Source: an uncultured SAR116 cluster alpha proteobacterium (lineage in GTDB: Bacteria; Pseudomonadota; Alphaproteobacteria; Puniceispirillales; Marisalimonadaceae). Taken from it: DNA of 64,000 bases. Position numbers and translations under genes: made by a program. Position 1 is the stretch's first letter. Each line of letters starts with the position of its first letter. The DNA is taken from assembly GCA_902616615.1 (NCBI GenBank), contig CACMTN010000004.1:49543-113542 (forward strand). Direction: 5' to 3'. The notes beneath the pieces are model-generated. The model saw nothing but the letters and a program-made list of their open reading frames with translations, made no database searches and was not told the DNA's origin. Of this stretch, positions 55,779 to 63,622 are shown one piece after another.

Positions 55779-56684
55779 ATGTCTATGAGACCAATTTTAA
55801 ATGAAAAAATTTCAAGATCCGTTCTTGAAGGTGCAGGCGTCAGATTGGATAGAGCTTTTGGATTTGGAGATACAAGTGAGTTTGATCCATTTCTATTATT
55901 AGATGATTTCAGAAATAATGATCCTAGAGATTATCAAATGGGTTTTCCTTGGCATCCTCATAGAGGAATAGAGACCATAACTTATATTTTAAAAGGTTCT
56001 GTAGAACACAAAGATAGTTTAGGAAACTCAGGAGAATTATCTGATGGTGATGTTCAATGGATGACAGCTGGTTCAGGAATACTTCACCAGGAAATGCCTA
56101 AAGGCAATATTAAAGGTGAAATGCATGGTTTTCAATTGTGGGCTAACTTACCTTCAAGCCTAAAAATGACAAACCCAAATTATCAGGATATTAAATCAGG
56201 AGAAATTAAAGTTATCAATGAGGATGATGGAACAATTATTAAAATTATAATTGGAGATTATAAAGGGTATAAGAGTATAATCAAAGGAATAGCTGCAAAC
56301 CCTCAATATTTTGACATTTATGTGCCTCCAAATAAAATTAAGAGTTTTCCTATTTCAACTTACGATAATTGTTTTGCATATATTTTTGAGGGTGCTGCAA
56401 AATTTGACTATTCTTCTGATCCTAGAGGAATTAGAATTGAGAAATCAATAAATAATAGAGAGTACACAATTAAGGATATGAGTGGTAACAAAACCTTAAT
56501 TACTTTTGATAAAGGTAATGAAGTGAAACTTTTATCGGGAAATAACGGTGTAAGATTTCTTTTAGTCTCTGGAAATCCAATTCAAGAACCTGTTGCCTGG
56601 CACGGACCAATTGTAATGAATACAAACGAAGAAATTGAGCAAGCTATTACCGAATTAAATAACGGAACTTTTATTAGGCAATAA
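55779..56684 (+). CDS. Pirin family protein
   Basis: 301-aa bicupin. The N-terminal cupin has the metal-binding histidines in FPWHPHRGIETITYILKGSVEHKD and a Glu/His pair in SGILHQEMP; AFGFGDTSEFDPFLLLDDF is the pirin N-terminal signature and the second cupin ends NPIQEPVAWHGPIVMNT. Bacterial pirins are iron proteins with reported quercetin dioxygenase or regulatory activity. It is followed 13 bp later by a ketopantoate-reductase-like gene on the same strand. Confidence 0.93.
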   Translation: MSMRPILNEKISRSVLEGAGVRLDRAFGFGDTSEFDPFLLLDDFRNNDPRDYQMGFPWHPHRGIETITYILKGSVEHKDSLGNSGELSDGDVQWMTAGSGILHQEMPKGNIKGEMHGFQLWANLPSSLKMTNPNYQDIKSGEIKVINEDDGTIIKIIIGDYKGYKSIIKGIAANPQYFDIYVPPNKIKSFPISTYDNCFAYIFEGAAKFDYSSDPRGIRIEKSINNREYTIKDMSGNKTLITFDKGNEVKLLSGNNGVRFLLVSGNPIQEPVAWHGPIVMNTNEEIEQAITELNNGTFIRQ

Positions 56685-56697
56685 AGGAGTATAAAAA

Positions 56698-57618
56698 ATG
56701 AAAATAGCAGTAATTGGTACTGGTGCAATGGGATCGATATATGCATCTTTTCTTTCCAAAAATAATAATGAGGTTTTAGTAATTGATATATGGGAAGAAC
56801 ATCTTGAAGCTATAAAAAATAATGGATTAAGAGTGTCTGGTTTTAGTGGAGACAATGTTGTTAGAAATATTAATGTATCAAGTAATATTGAAGATGCGAA
56901 AGGGTATGAATTATTTATAATTGCAACAAAAGCTTCTGGTGTTGGCACAGTAGCGTCAAAGTTAAGTAAAATTACTAATGATGACTCTTTAATTTTGACT
57001 ATTCAAAATGGACTTGGTGCTGGAGAGAGAATTGCTAAGTATATGCCTACAAATAATATTCTTCTAGGTGTTGCCCAAGGTTTTGGAGCTGCAATGAAAG
57101 GTCCTGGACATGCACATCACAATAATATGAGCATGATTAGAATAGGTGAAATGAATGGAGGAATAACTCCAAGATTAGAAAAATTAGTAAATTTATGGAG
57201 TAATGCTGGTTTCAATGCAAAGGCATTTGCTGATATAGAACAATTAATATGGGAAAAGTTTATTTGTAATGTAGCATGGAGTGGTTCTTGCTCAATATTC
57301 AGAAAAACTCTCGGAGAAGTAATGAATAATGAATATATGTTTGACATAGCTAAAGGTTGTGCATTAGAAGCAAGAAAAATGGGTGATTTGAAAAAAGTTA
57401 ATTTTACGTTCGAAAATACAGTTGAGTACATTACAGAGTTTGGCAAAAATCTCCTTCACTCTAAACCTTCTATGCTTCAAGATATTGAAGCAAAAAAACT
57501 ATGCGAAATTGACGCAATTAATGGGATGGTAGTTACCTTGGGCGAAAAAAATAACATTAAAACACCATATAATTCTGTTGTAACCTCATTGATTAAAGCA
57601 CAAGAGCTAGAATACTAA
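56698..57618 (+). CDS. Ketopantoate reductase family oxidoreductase (PanE/ApbA)
   Basis: 306 aa. A Rossmann motif IAVIGTGAMGSIYASFLS, the NADPH-side TKASG, QNGLGAGERIAKYMP and the catalytic Lys region IWEKFICNVAWSGSCSIF with the conserved Asn, then an all-helical C-terminus ending DIEAKKLCEIDAINGMVV. Best fit is 2-dehydropantoate 2-reductase for pantothenate synthesis, but the family has many paralogues acting on other 2-keto acids. AAGGAG before the ATG; probably cotranscribed with pirin. Confidence 0.87.
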   Translation: MKIAVIGTGAMGSIYASFLSKNNNEVLVIDIWEEHLEAIKNNGLRVSGFSGDNVVRNINVSSNIEDAKGYELFIIATKASGVGTVASKLSKITNDDSLILTIQNGLGAGERIAKYMPTNNILLGVAQGFGAAMKGPGHAHHNNMSMIRIGEMNGGITPRLEKLVNLWSNAGFNAKAFADIEQLIWEKFICNVAWSGSCSIFRKTLGEVMNNEYMFDIAKGCALEARKMGDLKKVNFTFENTVEYITEFGKNLLHSKPSMLQDIEAKKLCEIDAINGMVVTLGEKNNIKTPYNSVVTSLIKAQELEY

Positions 57619-57644
57619 AAAAAGTTACTTTATTTGAATCTTGC

Positions 57645-57775
57645 TATAATTAGATATTTTAAATATAGTTAAGTGTTTATTAAGTTCATGAATGTATAAG
57701 CCATGTTTTTTAATAAATAATTACTAACAAGACACTCTTTATATTATTTATAATGGGTTAAGAGAAGGAAAAAAA
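57645..57775 (+). promoter_or_regulatory. Extended -10 promoter and long 5' leader of cspA
   Basis: TGCTATAAT (57642-57650) is an extended -10 motif. A start near 57657 gives a leader of about 119 nt before the cspA ATG, the length range of cold-shock mRNA leaders, which refold on cooling. I could not identify a cold-box. A second TATAAT at 57749-57754 would give a short leader instead. Strong Shine-Dalgarno AGAGAAGG before the ATG. Confidence 0.4.
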
Positions 57776-57982
57776 ATGGCAACAGGAACAGTCAAATGGT
57801 TCAACCCCACCAAAGGTTATGGTTTCATAGAACCTGAAGGGGGAGATAAAGACGTATTTGTTCATATTAGCGCTGTGCAGGCTGCAGGAATGACTACACT
57901 TGAACCTGATCAAAAAATTGAATATGAACTTGAAGACGGCAAAGACGGTAAAGTTTCTGCTGGAAACCTAAAAGCTATCTAA
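57776..57982 (+). CDS. cspA: Cold shock protein (CspA family)
   Basis: 68-aa single cold-shock domain with RNP1 KGYGFIEP and RNP2 VFVHISAVQ; GTVKWFNPTKGYGFIEP is the classical N-terminus. It binds single-stranded nucleic acid and acts as an RNA chaperone. Monocistronic, with a relatively long upstream non-coding stretch of 157 bp. Whether it is cold-induced or constitutive cannot be judged from the coding sequence. Confidence 0.96.
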   Translation: MATGTVKWFNPTKGYGFIEPEGGDKDVFVHISAVQAAGMTTLEPDQKIEYELEDGKDGKVSAGNLKAI

Positions 57983-58030
57983 AATTTTAATATAATTTTA
58001 CTTTAAAATTCAATATAATTAACAATTAAT

Positions 58031-58042
58031 TGTACTAGTACA
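58031..58042 (+). promoter_or_regulatory. Candidate TrpR operator overlapping the trpR start
   Basis: TGTACTAGTACA is a perfect 12-bp palindrome with the CTAG centre and GTACT half-site read by E. coli TrpR. It ends on the first base of the trpR start codon. A TATAAT at 58014-58019 just upstream would place the transcription start next to it. Binding here would repress the trpR-trpE-trpG operon when tryptophan is abundant. Confidence 0.7.
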
Positions 58043-58335
58043 TGAATACAAATTTACTTGCCAAATTACTCGTAAACACAAATGATTTAAATAACATGAA
58101 GTTATTACTTAAAGCTATCTTTACAAGTAAGGAATTAAAGGAGTTTGATAATCGTTTAAAAATATTTCAATTGCTAATGCAAGGAAAAAAACATAGAGAA
58201 ATATCTGAAAATTTAAATGTAGGAATAGCTACGGTTACAAGAGGCTCTTCAGCATTTGAAAAAGAGGAAATTTTTAAAATTAAAACAAACATAATAGATA
58301 TTTTAAGATCAAAAAAATTGGATAATGACAAGTAA
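58042..58335 (+). CDS. trpR: Trp operon repressor
   Basis: 97-aa helical protein of the TrpR family. The helix-turn-helix KHREISENLNVGIATVTRGS matches the E. coli TrpR reading helix (ELGAGIATITRGSN) and differs from the YerC type. It lies at the head of an operon with trpE and trpG and has a TrpR-type operator at its own start, suggesting autoregulation with the biosynthetic genes. The N-terminus is weakly conserved, as usual. Its stop overlaps the trpE start by 11 bp. Confidence 0.9.
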   Translation: MNTNLLAKLLVNTNDLNNMKLLLKAIFTSKELKEFDNRLKIFQLLMQGKKHREISENLNVGIATVTRGSSAFEKEEIFKIKTNIIDILRSKKLDNDK

Positions 58336-59728
58336 AAAAGAACAAAAAAAAATTAATATTAATGGAAAACCTAAATATATTAATTTAGGCACCGATTATA
58401 ATTTTTTTGAATTATTCCAAAAAATCCAATTAAATTTTGTAAATTGTTTCTTATTTGAATCCCTGGGAGAAGAAAGTAACATTTCTCGATATCATATAAT
58501 CGGTTTTGATCCAAAATATATCATATCTTCTGAAAATGATTATGAACTAAGAATTAATTGTCCCACAAGTGGTGAAACTGAAACAATTACTTGTAATAAT
58601 CCATATTACAAATTAAGAGATATTATTCCTCAAAATGTTATTTCAAGAAAATATGCAGGTGGATTAGTAGGTTATATAAGTTATGACAGTATTAACTACT
58701 TTGAGAGTAACTTAAACATAAAAAAACATCCCAAGTTTGAATCTTTCAAGTTCGGAGTGTTTCTTGATGGTCTTATTTATGATCAAATGACTGGGGAAGT
58801 ATTTTATTATTATTATGAAGAAAATAAAATCGAGAAAATAAAAAATATCATCAAGCAAAAACGTAAAAAAAGTTTAAATATTAAATGTAAGTTTTTAAAT
58901 GATTCTATGACAAAGGATCAACATAAAAAAACTGTATTAAAAATCAAAGAAGATATAAAGAATGGATTAATTTTTCAATGTGAAGTTGGATTTAAAAGTC
59001 ATTATGAAATCAAAGGAGATCAAACAGCAATTTACGAAAAATTAAGAAACTTGAACCCTTCCCCACATATGTACTTTATGAAATTTTGTGATCAAATAAT
59101 AATTGGTGCATCTCCAGAACTACTCTTTAGACTAAGAAATGGTGAAATGGAAACATTTCCTTTAGCTGGAACAACAAAAAGAGGAAAAGATAAAATTGAA
59201 GATCTTAAACTAGCAAGAGAGTTATTAAACGATAAAAAAGAAATTGCAGAACACAATATGCTAGTGGATTTGCACAGAAATGATTTAGGAAGAGTAGCTA
59301 AATTTGGCACTGTCAAAGTTAGAAACTTAATGGATATTAAAAAATATTCACACGTTCAACATATCTCATCAGAAATTGCTGGCATAATAAGTGAAGAAGA
59401 AGATATGTTTTCTGCACTAGCATCAAATTTCCCCGCAGGAACCTTGTCTGGAGCTCCAAAAATTGAAGCAATGAAAATAATTAATGAAATAGAAGAAGAA
59501 GGAAGAGGACCTTACGGAGGTGCAATAGGACAATTTGGATTTAATGGTGATTGTACATTTGCAATACCAATTAGATCAATTTTTATAACAGGCGAACAAG
59601 CTTATGCCCAGACATGTGGTGGTAATGTATATGACTCTGATCCTGATAAAGAATATTTGGAAATAGAAAGAAAACTAGCTGCAATGAAGACAGTACTAGC
59701 TTCATTTGAAGAAAAGGAAATTAAATGA
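58325..59728 (+). CDS. trpE: Anthranilate synthase component I
   Basis: 467 aa. The chorismate-utilising domain shows FPLAGTTKRG, AEHNMLVDLHRNDLGRV, the conserved SGAPKIEAMKIINEIE and YAQTCGGNVYDSDPDKEY; the N-terminal part carries the tryptophan feedback-site region. Converts chorismate to anthranilate with ammonia from TrpG. PabB (aminodeoxychorismate synthase) is the main alternative, but TrpR linkage and the adjacent trpG favour TrpE. Starts within trpR and overlaps trpG by 4 bp. Confidence 0.9.
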   Translation: MTSKKEQKKININGKPKYINLGTDYNFFELFQKIQLNFVNCFLFESLGEESNISRYHIIGFDPKYIISSENDYELRINCPTSGETETITCNNPYYKLRDIIPQNVISRKYAGGLVGYISYDSINYFESNLNIKKHPKFESFKFGVFLDGLIYDQMTGEVFYYYYEENKIEKIKNIIKQKRKKSLNIKCKFLNDSMTKDQHKKTVLKIKEDIKNGLIFQCEVGFKSHYEIKGDQTAIYEKLRNLNPSPHMYFMKFCDQIIIGASPELLFRLRNGEMETFPLAGTTKRGKDKIEDLKLARELLNDKKEIAEHNMLVDLHRNDLGRVAKFGTVKVRNLMDIKKYSHVQHISSEIAGIISEEEDMFSALASNFPAGTLSGAPKIEAMKIINEIEEEGRGPYGGAIGQFGFNGDCTFAIPIRSIFITGEQAYAQTCGGNVYDSDPDKEYLEIERKLAAMKTVLASFEEKEIK

Positions 59729-60387
59729 AAGTTTTAATAATTGACAATTATGACTCTTTTACTTTTAACCTTTATCAATATTGTGGTGAAATTTTAAATA
59801 AAAGAACATTATCTGGCCAAAATGAAATAATTGTTAAAAGAAATAATGAAATAACAGTAAAAAATTTAGAAAATTATAATCCTGATAAAATAATTATATC
59901 GCCGGGCCCAGGTTCTCCAGACAAAAAAGAATATTTTGGTAATTGCCAGGATATTATTCTTAAATTAGGAAAATCAATTCCTATTTTAGGAATATGCCTT
60001 GGAATGCAAGGGATAGTTCATTCTTTTGGGGGCAAAATAATACATGCAAAAGAACCTATGCATGGAAAAATTTCTTTCTTATTACATGATGAAAAAGCTA
60101 TATATGAAAACATACCCCAAAATATTGAAATTATGCGATATCATTCTTTGGTAGTTGACATTGAAACTTTACCTGATTGTTTTGACATAAATGGAATTTC
60201 ACAAGAAAATGATAATGAAAACAATATACTGGAAATAAAACAAATCACTCCTAATTGTGAAATCATGGCAATATCTCACAAAATCTACCCAATTTATGGT
60301 ATACAATACCATCCAGAGTCATTTGGCAGTGAAGGTGGAATAGAAATATTACAAAATTTTTTATTTAATGATAATGGTACTATATGA
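59725..60387 (+). CDS. trpG: Anthranilate synthase component II (glutamine amidotransferase)
   Basis: 220 aa class I amidotransferase: LIIDNYDSFTFNLYQY at the N-terminus, IISPGPGSPDK, the catalytic Cys in ILGICLGMQGI and His-Glu in GIQYHPESFGSEGG. Supplies ammonia to TrpE. It contains an inserted Asn/Glu-rich loop (SQENDNENNILEIK) relative to the common ~190-aa forms. The ATG overlaps trpE's stop by 4 bp. No trpD or trpC follows; those genes must be elsewhere. Confidence 0.93.
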   Translation: MKVLIIDNYDSFTFNLYQYCGEILNKRTLSGQNEIIVKRNNEITVKNLENYNPDKIIISPGPGSPDKKEYFGNCQDIILKLGKSIPILGICLGMQGIVHSFGGKIIHAKEPMHGKISFLLHDEKAIYENIPQNIEIMRYHSLVVDIETLPDCFDINGISQENDNENNILEIKQITPNCEIMAISHKIYPIYGIQYHPESFGSEGGIEILQNFLFNDNGTI

Positions 60388-61358
60388 AGACAAAAGTAAT
60401 TAAGATTTATGAACCTGGTTCAGTAGATGTTCTTAAAATTGAAGAAGTTGAAATTGATAAACCAGGTTTAAATGAGGTTTTAATTGAACACCTATATGCA
60501 GGACTAAATTTCATAGATATAAATCAAAGAAGAGGCACCTATCCACTTAAAACTCTTCCTCAAATTATGGGGATGGAAGCCTCCGGCATCATTAAAGAAG
60601 TAGGACAAAATGTATCAAAATTTAAAATTGGAGACAAAGTAACTCATTGTATGAATCTTGGATCCTACTCAAAATTTATGATATTGAATCAGAATAGAGT
60701 TATTAAACTAAAAAATAACATTGATTTAAGTATTGCTGCGGCCTCAACTTTACAAGGACTAACAGCACAATATCTTATAAACCACTCTTACAAATTAAAG
60801 CCTAACAATACTGTTTTAATTCACGCTATTGCTGGGGGGGTGGGACAAATACTGTGTCAATGGGCAAAAAATATTGGAGCTTACGTAATTGGTACAGTCA
60901 GCAATCCACATAAAGAGAAAATAGCTAAAATAAACGGATGTGATTTTATAATAAATTATACTGAAAATAATTTTGTTGAGAAAATTACAGAAATCACTGA
61001 AACGAAAGGTGTTGATGTTATTTATGATTCTATTGGGAAAGATACTTTTTTAAAAGGAATTAAATGTTTGGCACCAAAAGGTAGAATAGTAAGTTTTGGT
61101 GTTTCATCAGGACCAATAGAACCAATTAACATTAATTTATTGAGATCATTTTCTGGTTCAATTGCAACTGGAGGGCTGAACACATACATAAAAGACAGTA
61201 ATGAAATGCAGAGTAATGCTGACGCATTTTTTGAGTTGATTTTAAAAAAAGAAATAGATATCGACATTACAAACGAATTTAATATTGAAGATATTCAAAA
61301 AGCTCAATTGAGCTTAGAAAGCAGACAAACAACTGGATCAGTAATTCTTAAATTTTAA
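60384..61358 (+). CDS. Zinc-independent quinone oxidoreductase (MDR superfamily)
   Basis: 324-aa medium-chain reductase of the Qor type: GLNFIDINQRRGTYP, the cofactor motif HAIAGGVGQILCQWAK and NGCDFIINYTE. No zinc-binding cysteines. NADPH-dependent reduction of quinones or enones is the family activity. It overlaps trpG by 4 bp although it has no evident part in tryptophan synthesis. A run of seven G at the AGGVGQ codons is notable in DNA this AT-rich. Confidence 0.9.
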   Translation: MKTKVIKIYEPGSVDVLKIEEVEIDKPGLNEVLIEHLYAGLNFIDINQRRGTYPLKTLPQIMGMEASGIIKEVGQNVSKFKIGDKVTHCMNLGSYSKFMILNQNRVIKLKNNIDLSIAAASTLQGLTAQYLINHSYKLKPNNTVLIHAIAGGVGQILCQWAKNIGAYVIGTVSNPHKEKIAKINGCDFIINYTENNFVEKITEITETKGVDVIYDSIGKDTFLKGIKCLAPKGRIVSFGVSSGPIEPININLLRSFSGSIATGGLNTYIKDSNEMQSNADAFFELILKKEIDIDITNEFNIEDIQKAQLSLESRQTTGSVILKF

Positions 61359-61424
61359 ATTTTTTACTTTATATAGTTATATAATTAAATATTATATGTT
61401 CGTAAATATGGAGTTGATACTCAG

Positions 61425-62528
61425 TTGCTTAATCTTGGATTATTTATGATGCCACTTCACCCTGCTGAAAAAGACGTTGGGGTTTCCTATGAAGAGGATA
61501 GACAATTAGTTCTTTTAGCAGATAAGCTTAATTATAAAGAGGCCTGGATGGGTGAACATTATAGTTCAACTGCTGAACCTGTTACTTCACCTTTAATTTT
61601 TAATGCTTCATTAATATCAGAGACAAAAAACATTAAATTTGGATCAGGAGTTATCTCTTTACCACAACAACATCCTGCTGTTATTGCTGGACAAGTAAGT
61701 TTATTAGATCATCTGTCTAAAGGCAGGGTCATTATGGGGGTTGGTGCTGGCGGGTTGGTTAGCGATTGGGAATTATTTGGCAATGAAGATGGTCGCAAAC
61801 GTGCAATTACTATGATTGAATCAGTGGAAGCAATTTTAGAGTTTTGGAAAGATAACGAAAGTTACAATTATAAGGGTGAGTTTCTAGACATATCATTGAA
61901 TAAAAATATTGTATCTGAACTTGGAATAGGAAAGTTTGTTAAACCATTTCAAAACCCACATCCAGAAATTGCAGTTTCTTTAAAGAATCCAAATTCTATG
62001 ACAGCAAAACTTGCCGGTGAAAAAGGATGGATCCCAATTTCAGGAAATTTTATTGATGGAAAAGATATAGCTACCCACTGGCCTACTTATCTTGAAGGGG
62101 CTGAAAAAGCTGGAAAAAAACCATTATTTGATAAATGGAGAGTTGGCAGAAGTATCCTAATAACAAATTCTAATCAAGAAGCTGATGAAATTCTTAATGA
62201 TCCAAACGGTGTTTTTTCAAACTACTTTCTTTATTTAAATACAGTTTCAAAACTTGCATCAGGTACCTTAAGTAAAGACATTAATATAAAAAGTGAACTC
62301 CCTGATGCTATGAAAAAAGCTAAAGATTTAATAATAATTGGCGATCAATCTACAGTTATAGATAAATTAATTGAATTTATAGATATTGTTGGACCTTTTG
62401 GAACACTTTTAATTACAGGTCATGATTTTGGTAATTCCAGAAAACTATGGGAAAGTTCATTCACTAAAATGTCAGAAAGTGTTGAACCTATATTAAGTAA
62501 GTATTTAAAACAGAAATTTGCAGCTTAA
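61425..62528 (+). CDS. LLM-class flavin-dependent oxidoreductase
   Basis: 367 aa of the bacterial luciferase-like monooxygenase superfamily: LGLFMMPLHPAEKDVG, EAWMGEHYSSTAEPVTSP, GSGVISLPQQHPAVIAGQVSLLDHLSKGRVIMGVGAG. Such enzymes use reduced FMN and oxygen on alkanes, terpenes or sulfonates; limonene- or alkane-type annotations are common, but the substrate here is unknown. Starts at TTG (61425), 14 nt after GGAG. Last gene of the plus-strand block; convergent with the final cassette (3 bp). Confidence 0.88.
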   Translation: MLNLGLFMMPLHPAEKDVGVSYEEDRQLVLLADKLNYKEAWMGEHYSSTAEPVTSPLIFNASLISETKNIKFGSGVISLPQQHPAVIAGQVSLLDHLSKGRVIMGVGAGGLVSDWELFGNEDGRKRAITMIESVEAILEFWKDNESYNYKGEFLDISLNKNIVSELGIGKFVKPFQNPHPEIAVSLKNPNSMTAKLAGEKGWIPISGNFIDGKDIATHWPTYLEGAEKAGKKPLFDKWRVGRSILITNSNQEADEILNDPNGVFSNYFLYLNTVSKLASGTLSKDINIKSELPDAMKKAKDLIIIGDQSTVIDKLIEFIDIVGPFGTLLITGHDFGNSRKLWESSFTKMSESVEPILSKYLKQKFAA

Positions 62529-62531
62529 TAG

Positions 62532-63002
62532 TTATTTTGGCATCATTTTCTGGAATGGAAATCTATAAGTTTTTAGAGTAAATTCGTTGTTTCTGGATCT
62601 TTTGTCTTGATCTTCTTTTACAATTTCACCCATTTGAGGAACACCAGATCTTTCTGCGTTTCTTTTCGCTTGATCTAGTGCTTCTTCGTTTTCTTCTGTA
62701 TATGGAAATTTAAACAGCTTATTTATACCATCTTTAATAGCCCATAAAATAATAAATCTATCTCCTTGTTCATATACTACTGCATGATGTTCATAAACAA
62801 ATTGTTCAGGAGGTCTATCAAACATAGGTCGCCCAATGAACTCATGATTGGTATAAAAACTAAGCCAAATTGCTATAAAAATTATTGGAACAGTAAAAAA
62901 TCTTTGCCATATATTTTTAGTGAAAAAAGGTAGACAACAAATGGCCCCTGCAAATGACCAAATAAGCATTAACTGACCTGAGCTTATTGTGAAATCAATC
63001 AT
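62532..63002 (-). CDS. Uncharacterised membrane protein, third gene of the ExbBD-like cassette
   Basis: 156 aa: two or three N-terminal membrane segments (about residues 10-26, 30-50) and a cytoplasmic or periplasmic domain with GRPMFDRPPEQFVYEHHAVV, WAIKDGINKLFKFPYT and a charged end (KEDQDKRSRNNEFTLKTYRF). No family recognised. Its ATG overlaps the stop of the ExbD-like gene by one base, so the three genes are translationally coupled. It may be a dedicated accessory of the ion-driven complex. Confidence 0.75.
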   Translation of the reverse strand: MIDFTISSGQLMLIWSFAGAICCLPFFTKNIWQRFFTVPIIFIAIWLSFYTNHEFIGRPMFDRPPEQFVYEHHAVVYEQGDRFIILWAIKDGINKLFKFPYTEENEEALDQAKRNAERSGVPQMGEIVKEDQDKRSRNNEFTLKTYRFPFQKMMPK

Positions 63003-63622
63003 TATACCCCACTCTTCTTTCTAATGACCTCACCATCAATTATAAGCTCATTTGTTGGATCTACATGAACTATGCCGTTATAATCAACTCTAAATTTAAA
63101 TGCAGGAAGTTCTTGCCCTTCTGCGCTAAAAAATAATTTTTTTGTGTATTCTTCTTTATATGGATTTACCTTAAGTAATTTTACAGTAGCATGCGTGAGT
63201 GGAGCAGGAAATTTTCTAGCATTATAAAAATGTATTGTTACAAGATACGATCTTGCTTCAGGAGTCCTGATTGCAACTACTTCCCGATTTTCTTTTAAAT
63301 AAACAGTTTTACCATTCTGATCTACATAAGTATCATTTACAGTTCCTAAATCATCTCTTTCTAAATGAATTAGAGCATCATCAGGTCTTCTAAAACTAAC
63401 AATATGTCCCATATTATCTTTAACCCAAATATCAAGATCGAATGGTTTCTCTCCATCCCATTCTAATTCTATAAAATACTCAGCTTTTGGTTTTATGGTC
63501 TCTTTCTTTGCAACTGGGTTAATTAATAAAAAAGCCAGCATAAAAAGAAAAACAAAGCCTATGAGCATATTGAATAAAAGGTCAATGAAGCCAAAAGATG
63601 ATCTATATCTTGGATCACTCAT
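63002..63622 (-). CDS. ExbD/MotB-like protein with beta-rich periplasmic domain
   Basis: 206 aa. One N-terminal membrane segment (about residues 12-34) with the ExbD-type acidic residue in FGFIDLLFNMLIGFVFLF (Asp14, equivalent to the FID of ExbD). The periplasmic part is not OmpA-like and not the short TolR domain; it holds ELEWDGEKPFDLDIWVKD and HLERDDLGTVND, resembling DUF2135/YfaP-type 'D-x-D-x-W-V' beta-sandwich modules. Its ATG overlaps the upstream MotA/ExbB-like gene by 8 bp. Likely the ion-binding plug of a proton- or sodium-driven complex; the output domain is unusual. Confidence 0.8.
   Translation of the reverse strand: MSDPRYRSSFGFIDLLFNMLIGFVFLFMLAFLLINPVAKKETIKPKAEYFIELEWDGEKPFDLDIWVKDNMGHIVSFRRPDDALIHLERDDLGTVNDTYVDQNGKTVYLKENREVVAIRTPEARSYLVTIHFYNARKFPAPLTHATVKLLKVNPYKEEYTKKLFFSAEGQELPAFKFRVDYNGIVHVDPTNELIIDGEVIRKKSGV

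Noticed and set aside
60834-60840. Run of seven G in the quinone oxidoreductase gene, possible slippage (phase-variable) tract
   Set aside because: It encodes the conserved Ala-Gly-Gly-Val-Gly cofactor loop in frame; glycine codons explain most of it. Read-level length variation would be needed to reconsider.
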